Shown here one piece after another: positions 18,236 to 28,869 of a DNA stretch of 64,000 nucleotides. Position 1 is the first letter of the stretch, and each line of letters begins with the position of its first letter. The translations under genes were made by a program, and so were the position numbers. The notes beneath the pieces are model-generated. The model was not told the origin of the DNA. It was given only the letters and a program-made list of their open reading frames with translations, and did no database searches. Source of the DNA: Algihabitans albus (GTDB taxonomy: Bacteria; Pseudomonadota; Alphaproteobacteria; Kiloniellales; DSM-21159); the NCBI RefSeq assembly GCF_003572205.1, contig NZ_QXNY01000002.1:806001-870000 (forward strand). Direction: 5' to 3'.

Positions 18236-19468
18236 ATGTTTGTCCTCCAGATCGTGATAAACGCCCCTATGACTGCGGGAGTTCCAGGTGTGCCAGTGAC
18301 CCAGGACAGCCTCGTGAACGTGCTAAGCGGTGTTTCGGCGCCCGTCGAGCAGGCCCGCGGCCTGCCGGGATGGATGTTCGGCGATCCCGACGTCTACGCC
18401 CTCGAGCAGGAACGGATCTTCGCCGGCTCCTGGGTTTGTGTCGGCGCCGAAGACGACCTGCCGCGCGTCGGCGACGTCATGCCCGTCGAAGTCGCCGGCC
18501 GGCCCTTGTTCGTGGTACGCGACCAAACCGGATATCTCCGCTGCTTTCACAACATTTGCAGCCATCGCGGCGCCCTGCTCGTCACCGATCCGGGACGGCG
18601 GAAGATCATCGCCTGTCCCTATCACGCCTGGACCTACGAACTGGACGGAACGCTCAAGAAGACACCGCACATCTGCGGCCAGGGCGTCCACGATTCGCCG
18701 ACGCTGGACAAATCGCTGCACGGTCTGAAGCCGGTGCGCTGCGCCACCTGGGCCCGGCTGGTCTTCGTCAACCTCGATCCGCTGGCGCCCTCCTTGGACG
18801 AGGAGCTGGCACCCTTGGCCGAGCGCTGGGCCGCTTACGACTTCTCGCTCCTGCGCTTCAGCAGCGCCGAGGACTTCCTGCTGCCGGCCAACTGGAAGCT
18901 GGCCATCGAGAATTTCGTCGAACGCTATCATCTGCCTTGGGTGCATCCGAGCCTGAACGGCTTTTCCGGGATCGACCATTCCTTCGAACTCTTCGGCGAC
19001 CTCTTCGTGGGAGTCGGCAGTCGCAAGGTCACGCCGCCGCGCCCGCACGGACCGTTGCCCACCTTCCCGGGCTTGCCGGCGGAACTGGCCGAGCGTGGCG
19101 AGTACCCCGCGCTCTTTCCCAACGTGCTGCTCGGCTTGCACTGCGACTCTCTCTTCGCCTACGTGATGACGCCTCAGGGACCGAACGAGACGAAGGAGCG
19201 GCTCTACTTCTTCAGCGTCGGCGAGGAGTCGCTGGAGCCGCGCTACGCCGAGGCCAAGGCGGCGCTGCACAAGGTCTTCGCCGATATCAACCGCGAGGAT
19301 ATGGATATCGTCAGCCGCCTGCACCGCGGTTGCGCCTCGCCGGCCATGATGGGTGCGGTTTTCTCGCCGGTCTTCGAGAAGACCAGCCAGGCCTTCCAGC
19401 GCATGGTCGCCGAACGGCTCGCGGAGCCTCGCGAGCCGCAGACGGTTTCGGTTGAGGCCGGGGGTTAG
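18236..19468 (+). CDS. Rieske non-haem iron oxygenase, alpha subunit
   Basis: The protein has 410 aa from the ATG at 18236, which has a GGAA-type ribosome site; an ATG at 18269 is an alternative. The Rieske [2Fe-2S] ligands are C-S-H in ICSHRGALL and C-P-Y-H in ACPYHAWTYELDG. The catalytic domain has the mononuclear iron motif in ENFVERYHLPWVHPS and a late Asp in DIVSRLHRG. Such oxygenases hydroxylate or demethylate small organic substrates using electrons from a separate reductase, and no reductase gene is nearby. Its 3' end overlaps the fghA stop by 4 nt on the opposite strand. The adjacent formaldehyde-oxidation genes hint that it could be a demethylase (inference). The substrate is unknown. 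Confidence 0.87.
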   Translation: MFVLQIVINAPMTAGVPGVPVTQDSLVNVLSGVSAPVEQARGLPGWMFGDPDVYALEQERIFAGSWVCVGAEDDLPRVGDVMPVEVAGRPLFVVRDQTGYLRCFHNICSHRGALLVTDPGRRKIIACPYHAWTYELDGTLKKTPHICGQGVHDSPTLDKSLHGLKPVRCATWARLVFVNLDPLAPSLDEELAPLAERWAAYDFSLLRFSSAEDFLLPANWKLAIENFVERYHLPWVHPSLNGFSGIDHSFELFGDLFVGVGSRKVTPPRPHGPLPTFPGLPAELAERGEYPALFPNVLLGLHCDSLFAYVMTPQGPNETKERLYFFSVGEESLEPRYAEAKAALHKVFADINREDMDIVSRLHRGCASPAMMGAVFSPVFEKTSQAFQRMVAERLAEPREPQTVSVEAGG

Positions 19469-20322
19469 ATCAGGCCGAGAGCCTTGGCGTGGTGGGCCAA
19501 GTGGTCCGCCATGAAAGTGGAGATGAAATAGTAGCCGTGATCGTAACCCGGCTGTCGGCGCAGCTCCAGCGGATGCCCCGCCTCGGCGCAGGCCGCCTCG
19601 AAGAGCTCCGGATTGAGCTGCGTTTCCAGAAACTGGTCGTCGCTGCCCTGATCGATCAGCAGCGGCAAGCGCTCTTCGGCCTGCTTGACCAGTTCGCTGG
19701 CGTCGTAGGCCGTCCAGGCGCTTCGATCCTCGCCCAGATACCCGGTGAAGGCCTTCTCGCCCCAGGGACACCGCAGGGGTGCCGCGATCGGCGCGAAGGC
19801 GGAAACAGACCGGTAGGTGCCGGGATTTTTCAGGGCGGAGATCAACGCGCCGTGTCCGCCCATGGAGTGCCCGAAGATCGACTGGCGCGCGGGATCGGCC
19901 GGGAATTCCGCCGCGATCAGGGCCGGCAGTTCCTGGGTGACGTAGCTGTACATGCGGAAGTGCCGGGACCAGGGTTCGACCGTAGCGTCGAGGTAGAAGC
20001 CGGCGCCCGAACCGAAGTCCCAGTCGCCGTCCTGCTCGGCCGGCGCGACTCTGCGCGGCGAGGTGTCCGGACAGACCAGCATCAAACCGTAGTCGGCGGC
20101 GAGACGCTGCGCGCCCGCCTTGATCATGAAGGTTTCTTCCGTGCAGGTAAGCCCGGCCAGGTAGGTCAGCGTCGGCAGCGCCGCCGGCTGGGCCCCGGAC
20201 CGGGCATGGGGCGGCAGGAAGACGGAGAAATTCATCTCCGTTCCCGTCACCGCCGACTCGTGGCTGTAAAAGCCCACCGTCCCGCCGAAGCAGGCATGTT
20301 CGCTACGCAGCGTCACAGCCAT
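19465..20322 (-). CDS. fghA: S-formylglutathione hydrolase
   Basis: The protein has 285 aa and is an alpha/beta hydrolase of the esterase D family. It hydrolyses S-formylglutathione to formate and glutathione, the second step of formaldehyde detoxification. The nucleophile motif is GHSMGGHGA. The catalytic Asp lies in LIDQGSDDQFLE and the His in GYDHGYYFI. The oxyanion region YLAGLTCTEETF is characteristic of FGH. It is 70 nt downstream of frmA on the same strand, forming the expected two-step pair. Confidence 0.94.
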   Translation of the reverse strand: MAVTLRSEHACFGGTVGFYSHESAVTGTEMNFSVFLPPHARSGAQPAALPTLTYLAGLTCTEETFMIKAGAQRLAADYGLMLVCPDTSPRRVAPAEQDGDWDFGSGAGFYLDATVEPWSRHFRMYSYVTQELPALIAAEFPADPARQSIFGHSMGGHGALISALKNPGTYRSVSAFAPIAAPLRCPWGEKAFTGYLGEDRSAWTAYDASELVKQAEERLPLLIDQGSDDQFLETQLNPELFEAACAEAGHPLELRRQPGYDHGYYFISTFMADHLAHHAKALGLI

Positions 20323-20392
20323 CGCGGCCGATCTCCTTTTGTGGATTTCCGGTCAGTCAGCGGTAGGTAGGCCCGCAGTCGAGAAGCTTCAC

Positions 20393-22367
<1,975 letters not shown>

Positions 22368-22371
<4 letters not shown>

Positions 22372-23330
22372 GGTCCCTTCCCGAGAATGGCCTCGGCCAT
22401 CGCGAGACCGCTGTCGTAGGCCGCCTCGGCGCGAGCGCCCAGGCACCAGTCCCCGCCGACGAGAATCCGATCCTCACCCAGGAAGGGGCGGCCGAGCGGC
22501 GTAACCGTCCTGGCATAGCGCCAACGGTGCGCCGTCGCATGGATCGCCGCCGGAAGAGGTCCGGCAACAGCCGCGAAAGTGGACGTCAGTTCCGCCAGAA
22601 CCTCCGAGCCCTCTTGCTCCAGGTGCGCGGCCGACCAGTCGGGGTCGGCCTGCAGGACCCAGGTCTCCGCTGCGGGATCGCGCCCTGGCTTCGACGCGTT
22701 CCGGGCTATCCAGGAGAGCAAGCCGTCGTCCGCTTGCCGGACGTCGAAGCCAGTCTTCAAAGGCTCGGCGAAGGCCAGCATGGCGGTCCAGCAAGGCGCG
22801 ACCCGGACGGACGCCAGCGCGTCGGCTTCCGGTCTGCCGGCCAGCAGCTCCGCCGCCTGGATCTGAGGGATCGCAAGCACCAAACGATCGAAGGGGCCCG
22901 CCGCTTCGTCCCCCTCCAGGCCAAGCCGAAGGCCTTCCGCGCCTTCGGTCACCGCGAGGACGCGTGTCGCGAGCCGCAGCTCGAGACCTTCGGCGAGCGG
23001 ACGGAACAAGGCCGTCATACCAGGGGTGCCGACCCACCAGGTCGTATTGCGCCGCCCGGCCTTCGCCCCAACGATCTGCGGCCGCCAGACCGCAAGGGCG
23101 CCGGCCGCCTCGAGGTCCTGCAGCAACGCCCGGAAGGCCGCGCCGCGCGCCGTGATGAATTGAGCGCCGTGATCGAAACTCAGGCTTTGGCCCACCCGGC
23201 GCGTGGCAAGCCGGCCGCCGAGACCACGGCTTTTTTCGAACAGGGTGACGGCTGAACCGCCGGCGGCCAAATGGCGGGCGCAGATGAGGCCGGCGAGGCC
23301 GGCGCCAACAACGGCAACGGACAGGGTCAT
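22368..23330 (-). CDS. Renalase-like FAD-dependent amine/NAD(P)H oxidoreductase
   Basis: The protein has 320 aa. An N-terminal dinucleotide fold, VAVVGAGLAGLICARHL, is followed by FEKSRGLGGRLATRR, the signature of bacterial renalase-like flavoproteins. FDHGAQFITAR and the late GGDWCLGARAEAAYDSG complete the FAD site. Bacterial renalases oxidise off-pathway isomers of dihydronicotinamide dinucleotides, and this may be such a repair enzyme. It is co-transcribed with the SDR downstream and possibly with a 52-aa ORF 3 nt upstream. Confidence 0.85.
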
Positions 23331-23333
23331 GGA

Positions 23334-23492
23334 CTAGACGATCCGCGCCGACGGGTCGATCTCTGCCCGCGTCGCCTCTTCAACCGCCTTTCGATCCGGA
23401 AAGACCTGGGCTGAGAGCGTCCCGGAGGAACCGGCACAAGAGGCCGCCTCGTGGAGCCGAAGATCGTGAGAGCCGTTGCCGAAATCCGCCAT
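23334..23492 (-). CDS. Possible small protein, 52 aa, unknown function
   Basis: An ATG at 23492 opens 52 codons ending 3 nt before the renalase-like start. The sequence begins MADFGNGSHDLRLHEAA and ends TRAEIDPSARIV. Third codon positions are mostly G or C as in the neighbours, and the very short spacing suggests translational coupling. No clear Shine-Dalgarno sequence precedes it and I recognise no family. It is the only candidate gene in the 225-nt gap. It could equally be a chance frame. Confidence 0.35.
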   Translation of the reverse strand: MADFGNGSHDLRLHEAASCAGSSGTLSAQVFPDRKAVEEATRAEIDPSARIV

Positions 23493-23555
23493 GGACCCGA
23501 AGATATGGCCGAACCACGTTTCGCCCAGTCCGAAACACTCAGAAACGCGACGGCG

Positions 23556-23918
23556 TCACCCCAGAGCCTGTTCCTTCTTCAGGAAGTGTTCGAGCCGGAC
23601 GACCCTGGCGTCGGAGATGAACATCACGCCGGTATTCTTCTCGAACAGGGGCTTGAGACCGGCGGCGACGCGGCGGATGGTCTCGTCGCTCGCGACCGCC
23701 ATGAACATCACCAGGCTGGCCTGGTCGTTGAACAGCAAGCGGCCTTCGTGAAAGCCGTGCTCGCCCATGCCAGCGACGTCGCGCACCAGGGTGTAGCCCT
23801 TGGCACCGGAGCGGTCGAGCAGGTCGGAGACGAACTGCTTCTTATCGCCCTTGACGATGATCTCGATCTTCTTGAGCGGGTGAAAAACCAGATCGGGGTC
23901 GGTGTTTTCGAATGTCAT
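23556..23918 (-). CDS. PII-like protein of the DAB inorganic-carbon operon
   Basis: The protein has 120 aa and a ferredoxin-like PII/GlnB-type fold. It shows a first strand KKIEIIVKGD, a helix QFVSDLLDRSGAKGYTLV, a T-loop region HGFHEGRLLF, and a last strand GVMFISDARVVRLEHFLK. It lacks the GlnB uridylylation-type T-loop. PII-like proteins are encoded beside dabA in many autotrophic and heterotrophic bacteria and are thought to regulate the pump. It lies 40 nt downstream of dabA on the same strand. Confidence 0.78.
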   Translation of the reverse strand: MTFENTDPDLVFHPLKKIEIIVKGDKKQFVSDLLDRSGAKGYTLVRDVAGMGEHGFHEGRLLFNDQASLVMFMAVASDETIRRVAAGLKPLFEKNTGVMFISDARVVRLEHFLKKEQALG

Positions 23919-23958
23919 GGTGTCCGTCTCTGTTATGCGTTGGGCAATTCGAAGGACG

Positions 23959-26361
23959 TCAGGCGACTTGCGGCGTCGGTGCGGCGGCCGTCTGGGAAGC
24001 CGGGGCGCCTTGCCGCTCGGAGGATGTCTGGAACGCGGCCGCCCAGGTCCCGTTGCGACCGCGACGGGACAGCAGACCCGTCTCGGGGTCGAGCACAGCC
24101 AAGGCCACCCAGCCGTTGCCGAACAGGGTCTTCAGGATGTCGTTGCGGCGCACCACCTGCTCGACCCGAGCAAGCGGGGCCTCGACGACGGTCATCAGCC
24201 GCAGAGGCTCGTGGTAGCCTCGGTCGTCGGCGGCCATCACGGATTGAGCCGGCAGTCCGGTCATGAGATCGCTGGCATTGCCTTGCATCACACCGAAGGT
24301 GCCGACCACGTTGTGGGTGATCTTCGATCCGGCACCGTAGGCGACGTTGTCGACAGTCGAGAAATAGTACTGGGTGTTGATCCACTCGGCCACAACCATG
24401 GGAGCGGTCAGGATAACCTCGAGCGCCTGCCCCTCGGCATCGCTCTGCCAGTCGTAGGAATGCAGGAAGCTACGCCCCTCCAGGTCCAGGCCGTGGGTCA
24501 GGTCGCGATGACCGACGATGAAGGCCGCGTTGCGCGCCAGCCCCCATTCGGGCCGGACCTGCGCCCAGTCGGTCGCCCGCGCGCTCACCGCCGAGAGACT
24601 GTCGCCGGTAGCCCCCGGCAGATGGCGGCAGCGTTCGGCCGAGGCCGCGGAACGCGCCCGCCCCAGGTCCTTGAGCAGTGTGGCGAAAATCTCCGGATGG
24701 GCCGCGCGCCCAACCTCCGGGTCGAACAGCGTCACGATGTCGGTCGTGGTGTTGTGCTGTGCAGCGAGGAACAGCGTGGTCTCGGGGACCTCGATGCCGC
24801 GCTCGACGAGTCCGCGCCGAACAACGGGATCGTTCAGGATTGCCGCCATGACGCGGGCGTTCGGGCCGCCGTGGTTGCCGCCGCAGGCACCGCAATCGAG
24901 ACCGGCGGCGAAGGGATTGTTGATCGTCTCGCCACCGTGCCCGCAGAGCAGCACCAGCGGCGCGAAGTCCCGGGTGAGACCCATGATGCTGAGCGAGGCT
25001 TCGGCATAGAAGATCCGCTCGGCATCGCTGAAACCGCTCACGTCCTCCTCGCGCGGTCCGCAGGCCGTCAGCGCGATTTGAGGCGCCAGCTTGGCGTCCG
25101 GGCTAACCCGACGGCGGAGCCGGTCCAACAGGTCGGAGAAACGCTTCGGCATCAGGGTACGCCCGGCCATGGCGAGCCCGAACAGCCCGCCGGCCGTCTC
25201 GACGAAGGCGAAGGGTGTGGCGACGCTCTCCTTGAGTTGAGCGGTCAGCGTCTTGACGCCCGTCAGGTGCGCGCGCCCCTGCAGATGCCGTTCGGCCTGT
25301 CGTTCGTGGCCGCCGGCGGGCGTATCCTGCACCAGGTGCTTCGGCTCCAGCAGCACGGGACAGGAAGCCACGGCCGTGGCGGAGCCAAAGGTCTGATGGG
25401 CGATCGGCAGGCCGAAGAAGCCAGCGAAACCCAGCGTGTCGTAGGGCCCGACGGCCTCCAGATGTCTACGGAAGACCTCCGAGCGCACATCGATGCAGAA
25501 GATCAGCTGTGCGGCCGGCGGCGACTCGCGCCGATCTTTGGTGTCCGCCGAGCGCTGCAGCCGCTCGAGCAAGGGCCGCCGGTAGCTTTCTTCCCAAGCC
25601 TCGAGCCATACCGCCCCGTCGGGGGCGAGCGTGCCGTTCGATGCCGGGACCGGTTCCCGCTCGCCGAACAGGCGCGAGAGGGTCAGTCGCACCGCCAGGT
25701 AGTCGACCAGCGCGATCGGGGCGGCCTGCTGCCAGGGATGCGCCCGCTGCCCAGCCCGCCACTTGACGTAACCCGACCACCCCGGCAGGGCGACCAGGTG
25801 CTTCGTGAGGACCGCTTCGCGCTCCGCCTCCGGCACGCCGGACATCAGCTCGGCCAGGGCCGCGAGAGGCTCCTCGGGTAGCCGTCCGATTTCGGCACGC
25901 TCGGGCAGGTCACGATCGTGAACGGCCAGATTTCGCCAAGCACGCCAGAAGCCATGCTCCCGCCCCGGCATCGGCCAGCCGGCCTGGCCTTCTTCCAGAA
26001 AGGCCGCCAGCCACTTGATCAGCAGGCGGTTGACCTGCGTCGCCGCAGGCTTCGTCGAAGCGGTTGCTAGCGCATCGGCCGGACCGTCCTTAACCAAGTC
26101 GGGCCGGTCGTGACGCTCGGCGACCTCCTGCAGGACATCGCGGTCGATCCGGCCGTCGGACAAGGCCCGGCGGACGGAGACCGCGTTCGGGTAGCCGCGC
26201 CCGCCAAAGAGGTCGGTGCCCAGCTCGACCGCTTCCTCGAAGGATAGGCGCTCGAGCCCCTGAATCGGGTTCGCCGCGATGAAACTCTGCAGCGGCCAAT
26301 AGGGTGTGATGGTGGCGGCAGCGTTCTCGAGCTGTGCGAAGAGTCTTGCTTGATCAGGCAC
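23959..26361 (-). CDS. dabA: DabA, inorganic carbon transporter subunit (DUF2309)
   Basis: The protein has 800 aa and is the cytoplasmic carbonic-anhydrase-like subunit of the DAB CO2/bicarbonate accumulation complex. The zinc-site residues are visible with the family spacing: C289 and D291 in FCIDVRSE, H475 in LCGHGGE and C490 in AGLDCGACGGNHG. The H-to-C distance of 15 matches the Halothiobacillus enzyme. The N-terminal PLQSFIAANPIQGLE is also typical. It overlaps dabB by 8 nt and is followed by the PII-like gene. DabA works with the membrane subunit DabB to hydrate CO2 unidirectionally, powered by cation flow. Confidence 0.93.
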   Translation of the reverse strand: MPDQARLFAQLENAAATITPYWPLQSFIAANPIQGLERLSFEEAVELGTDLFGGRGYPNAVSVRRALSDGRIDRDVLQEVAERHDRPDLVKDGPADALATASTKPAATQVNRLLIKWLAAFLEEGQAGWPMPGREHGFWRAWRNLAVHDRDLPERAEIGRLPEEPLAALAELMSGVPEAEREAVLTKHLVALPGWSGYVKWRAGQRAHPWQQAAPIALVDYLAVRLTLSRLFGEREPVPASNGTLAPDGAVWLEAWEESYRRPLLERLQRSADTKDRRESPPAAQLIFCIDVRSEVFRRHLEAVGPYDTLGFAGFFGLPIAHQTFGSATAVASCPVLLEPKHLVQDTPAGGHERQAERHLQGRAHLTGVKTLTAQLKESVATPFAFVETAGGLFGLAMAGRTLMPKRFSDLLDRLRRRVSPDAKLAPQIALTACGPREEDVSGFSDAERIFYAEASLSIMGLTRDFAPLVLLCGHGGETINNPFAAGLDCGACGGNHGGPNARVMAAILNDPVVRRGLVERGIEVPETTLFLAAQHNTTTDIVTLFDPEVGRAAHPEIFATLLKDLGRARSAASAERCRHLPGATGDSLSAVSARATDWAQVRPEWGLARNAAFIVGHRDLTHGLDLEGRSFLHSYDWQSDAEGQALEVILTAPMVVAEWINTQYYFSTVDNVAYGAGSKITHNVVGTFGVMQGNASDLMTGLPAQSVMAADDRGYHEPLRLMTVVEAPLARVEQVVRRNDILKTLFGNGWVALAVLDPETGLLSRRGRNGTWAAAFQTSSERQGAPASQTAAAPTPQVA

Positions 26362-27784
26362 GGTAGGCCTCCCGACGGGCGGTCACGGTGACGGAAGACG
26401 GTTGGCCCGCACTGAGAATACGCGTGTAGAGCCAACCGCTCTTGCGATGCAGGCCGGCGCCGAAAGCGATCCAGGCGGCGGCGAAGACGAAGGCCACCAG
26501 AAGCTCCGGCAGTCCCAAGAGCTGCGGTGCGGTGGTGCCGGGTACGCCGGACAGCGCCATCTCGGCCAGCGCGACCGTGACGCCGTAGACCAGTGCGGCC
26601 AGCCCGAGTACCAGCGGCAAGGCAACCAGGCGCTTCGCAAGGGACAGATGGGACCAGCCCTTGAGGGACAGAGCGGCCTGAGCCGCGGCAAGCACCGCGA
26701 AGACCACCAGAAGCAGTCCCGAATCGGCCGGCCAGAGCGCCTTGCCGCTGACGGCCGCGAACAGCAGGCCCGCGACCAAGGCGGCCGGAACCGCGATGGC
26801 GAGTCCGGCCAAGTCGAGTCCGGGCTTGACCGTCTCGGGGGCGACCCGGCGAACCGCGGAGCCGGCACTCAGGAAGAGGCTGGCCTTGAAAAGGCCGTGC
26901 AAGATCAGGTGAGCCATGGCGGCGGCATAGAAACCGAGGCCGCACTGCATGACCATGAAGCCCATCTGCGCGACGGTGGAGGCCCCCAGCCCGCGCTTCA
27001 CGTCCGACTGGACCAGGGCGAAGAGGCTGCCGGCCAAAGCGCTGACCGCGCCCAGCAGGAAGACCAGGGTCATGATCTCGCCCTGCGCCGTGAAAGCGGG
27101 CGCGAAGCGTGCCAGCAGAATCCCACCGGCATTGACCAGCCCGGCATGCATGAAGGCGGAGACCGGCGTGGGCGCCGTCATCGAGGAGAGCAGCCAGCCG
27201 TGGAAAGGAAAGAGGCCGCACTGTATCGCGGCCGCCAGAAGCAGTGGCAGCAGCGCCAAGGCCAGAACCGGACCCGACAGCGTGGGAGCGACCGCCGCGA
27301 CCGCGAAGATCGAGGTCTCTCCGGTCGCAATCGCCAAGACCGCCAACCCCGTCGCCAGAGCGGCGGAGCCGCCAAGGAACCACAGGCGACATAGGCGTGC
27401 CGCCGCCTGCGCTTGCGGCCAAGTCCGGACGTGGCCGATCAGATCGGCCAGCAACAAACCCATCGCAGCCCAGGCCAGCGCGAAGAGCACCAGATGATCG
27501 GCGGTGATCAGCAGCAGGACAACCAGGGTCAGGACCGTCAGCCTGGCGAAAAAGGCGCCGATCCGCCCATCGCCATCCATGTACCGCAGGGAGAAGGCGT
27601 GAACGATGCCGCTGACGAAGGTCACGGCGATGGCCAGGAGGAGCGCCAGCGCGTCGATCCGCAGCGGGCCGGCGGTCCAGGCCTCGGCGTCCGAGAACCA
27701 GAGGCCGAGAGCGGCACAGGAGCTGCCGGCAAACAGCAGCCACACGAAGGAGGTCAGCACCCGAATCATCCGCGACATACCCAT
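26354..27784 (-). CDS. dabB: DabB, membrane subunit related to NuoL/MrpA
   Basis: The protein has 476 aa and about 13 predicted transmembrane helices. It belongs to the proton-conducting membrane transporter (NADH-quinone oxidoreductase subunit L) family. Recognisable blocks are CGLFPFHGWLLSSMTAPTPVSAFMHAGLVNAGG and QSDVKRGLGASTVAQMGFM, which contain the proton-channel Lys and His. No other complex I subunits are nearby, and dabA overlaps its end, so it is the coupling subunit of a DAB system. Possible starts are the ATGs at 27784, 27778 and 27769; I use the first. Confidence 0.9.
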   Translation of the reverse strand: MGMSRMIRVLTSFVWLLFAGSSCAALGLWFSDAEAWTAGPLRIDALALLLAIAVTFVSGIVHAFSLRYMDGDGRIGAFFARLTVLTLVVLLLITADHLVLFALAWAAMGLLLADLIGHVRTWPQAQAAARLCRLWFLGGSAALATGLAVLAIATGETSIFAVAAVAPTLSGPVLALALLPLLLAAAIQCGLFPFHGWLLSSMTAPTPVSAFMHAGLVNAGGILLARFAPAFTAQGEIMTLVFLLGAVSALAGSLFALVQSDVKRGLGASTVAQMGFMVMQCGLGFYAAAMAHLILHGLFKASLFLSAGSAVRRVAPETVKPGLDLAGLAIAVPAALVAGLLFAAVSGKALWPADSGLLLVVFAVLAAAQAALSLKGWSHLSLAKRLVALPLVLGLAALVYGVTVALAEMALSGVPGTTAPQLLGLPELLVAFVFAAAWIAFGAGLHRKSGWLYTRILSAGQPSSVTVTARREAYRA

Positions 27785-27859
27785 CTTACTGCAAGCGATG
27801 ACGGGCCGAGCCGCCATTGGCTGGCTCTATGGCATAGGCGCGGTCAATGAATGAAACAA

Positions 27860-27892
27860 ATTATACCTATCGTATACATTGAAAAAATCAAT
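27860..27892 (-). promoter_or_regulatory. Candidate promoter and operator of the dab operon
   Basis: On the minus strand a perfect TATAAT (27865-27860) lies about 75 nt upstream of the dabB start in an unusually AT-rich stretch. Just upstream of it is a 15-nt inverted repeat, ATTGA-N5-TCAAT (27878-27892), which could be a regulator site. No good -35 hexamer sits at 17 nt, which fits an activator-dependent promoter. Confidence 0.45.
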
Positions 27893-27908
27893 TTTTACAA
27901 GCATGGCA

Positions 27909-27942
27909 AGGACGCCGCCCGGCGTCTTCCGGGCGGCGTCCT
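27909..27942 (-). terminator. Probable terminator after the dienelactone-hydrolase-like gene
   Basis: A perfect 12-bp GC-rich stem (27909-27920 with 27931-27942) and 10-nt loop lies 15 nt past the stop of the gene at 27958-28740. The T-rich stretch follows only after about 12 nt, so termination may be imperfect. Confidence 0.5.
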
Positions 27943-27957
27943 AGCATGGCGGAGCGA

Positions 27958-28740
27958 CTAAAGCTGTTCGTCGAGGAAGCGGAGAAAGGTCTCCCAGGAC
28001 GCCAGATCGGCGGCCCCGTCGTAGCGCTCGCCGTCCCAGACCGTGAAGGCGTGGTCGGCGCCGCCATAGATCTCCATGCTGTGGACGACGCCGGCCTCAT
28101 CCATCCGGGTCGCCAAGTCCGCCACCTCGCTCATCGGCGCGACCGGATCGGCCGAGCCGTGCAGGATCAGAACCGGGGCCGTAACGGCGCCGTAGTCCTG
28201 GCCGTCCGGGGTGCCGAGACCACCATGAAAAGAGACGAAGCCCAACGCCTCGGCTCCGCTGCGCGCCAGTTCCAGCGCGGCCGCGCCGCCGAAGCAGTAC
28301 CCCATGGTGACGAGACGCTCGCCATCCATGCCCTCGCCGAGCAGAGCCTCGATGCCGCCCGTCATCAGTCGGCGCATGCGCTCGCGGTCGGCATAGAGCG
28401 CCCCTGTCCGCGCGCGCCTCTCCTCCAGCGTCTCAGGGCGGATCCCGGCGCCGTAGAGGTCGAGCGCGATGGCCGCATAGCCGGCCTCGGCCAGCATCTC
28501 GGCCCGGCGTTCTTCATAGGCGCCGAGGCCGTCCCAGTCGTGAATCACGACTACCACCGGCAGATCGCCCGCCAGGGCCGGGTTGCGGGCGACGTAGCCT
28601 TCGAAGCGCTCACCGTCGATCTCGTAGGCGACCGTCTCTCCGGCGATCTGTGCGTGAGCCGGAGGGGTCGAGGCAAGGACGACGGCAAAAGCGGCTGCGC
28701 CGAGAGACAGGCCGGCGACTCTTCTGGAAACGGAACCCAT
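27958..28740 (-). CDS. Secreted dienelactone-hydrolase family protein
   Basis: The protein has 260 aa and a Sec signal peptide (core LSLGAAAFAVVLAS, cleavage near PAHAQ). It is an alpha/beta hydrolase of the dienelactone hydrolase family. The triad is Cys in GYCFGGAA, Asp in LHGSADPVAP and His in GGADHAFTV. The ATG at 28740 has GGGAG upstream; an ATG 18 nt earlier is less likely. Family members act on lactones or esters; the substrate here is unknown. The signal peptide makes a periplasmic location likely, unlike catabolic cytoplasmic DLH enzymes. Confidence 0.83.
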   Translation of the reverse strand: MGSVSRRVAGLSLGAAAFAVVLASTPPAHAQIAGETVAYEIDGERFEGYVARNPALAGDLPVVVVIHDWDGLGAYEERRAEMLAEAGYAAIALDLYGAGIRPETLEERRARTGALYADRERMRRLMTGGIEALLGEGMDGERLVTMGYCFGGAAALELARSGAEALGFVSFHGGLGTPDGQDYGAVTAPVLILHGSADPVAPMSEVADLATRMDEAGVVHSMEIYGGADHAFTVWDGERYDGAADLASWETFLRFLDEQL

Positions 28741-28869
28741 GACGTTTCTCCCATCCATCCGATGCTGCGCGAGCGGGAGGCTCGGTCGCGAGGACTACTA
28801 TGCCGCAAGACTCTACGGGCGGCAGCATCGCAAAGACGAAAGTTCGTCCAGCATCGCGCCGATCGCGGG

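Noticed and set aside
18323-19771. Long minus-strand frame opposite the Rieske gene
   Set aside because: It is antisense to a gene with intact Rieske and iron motifs and resembles no family.
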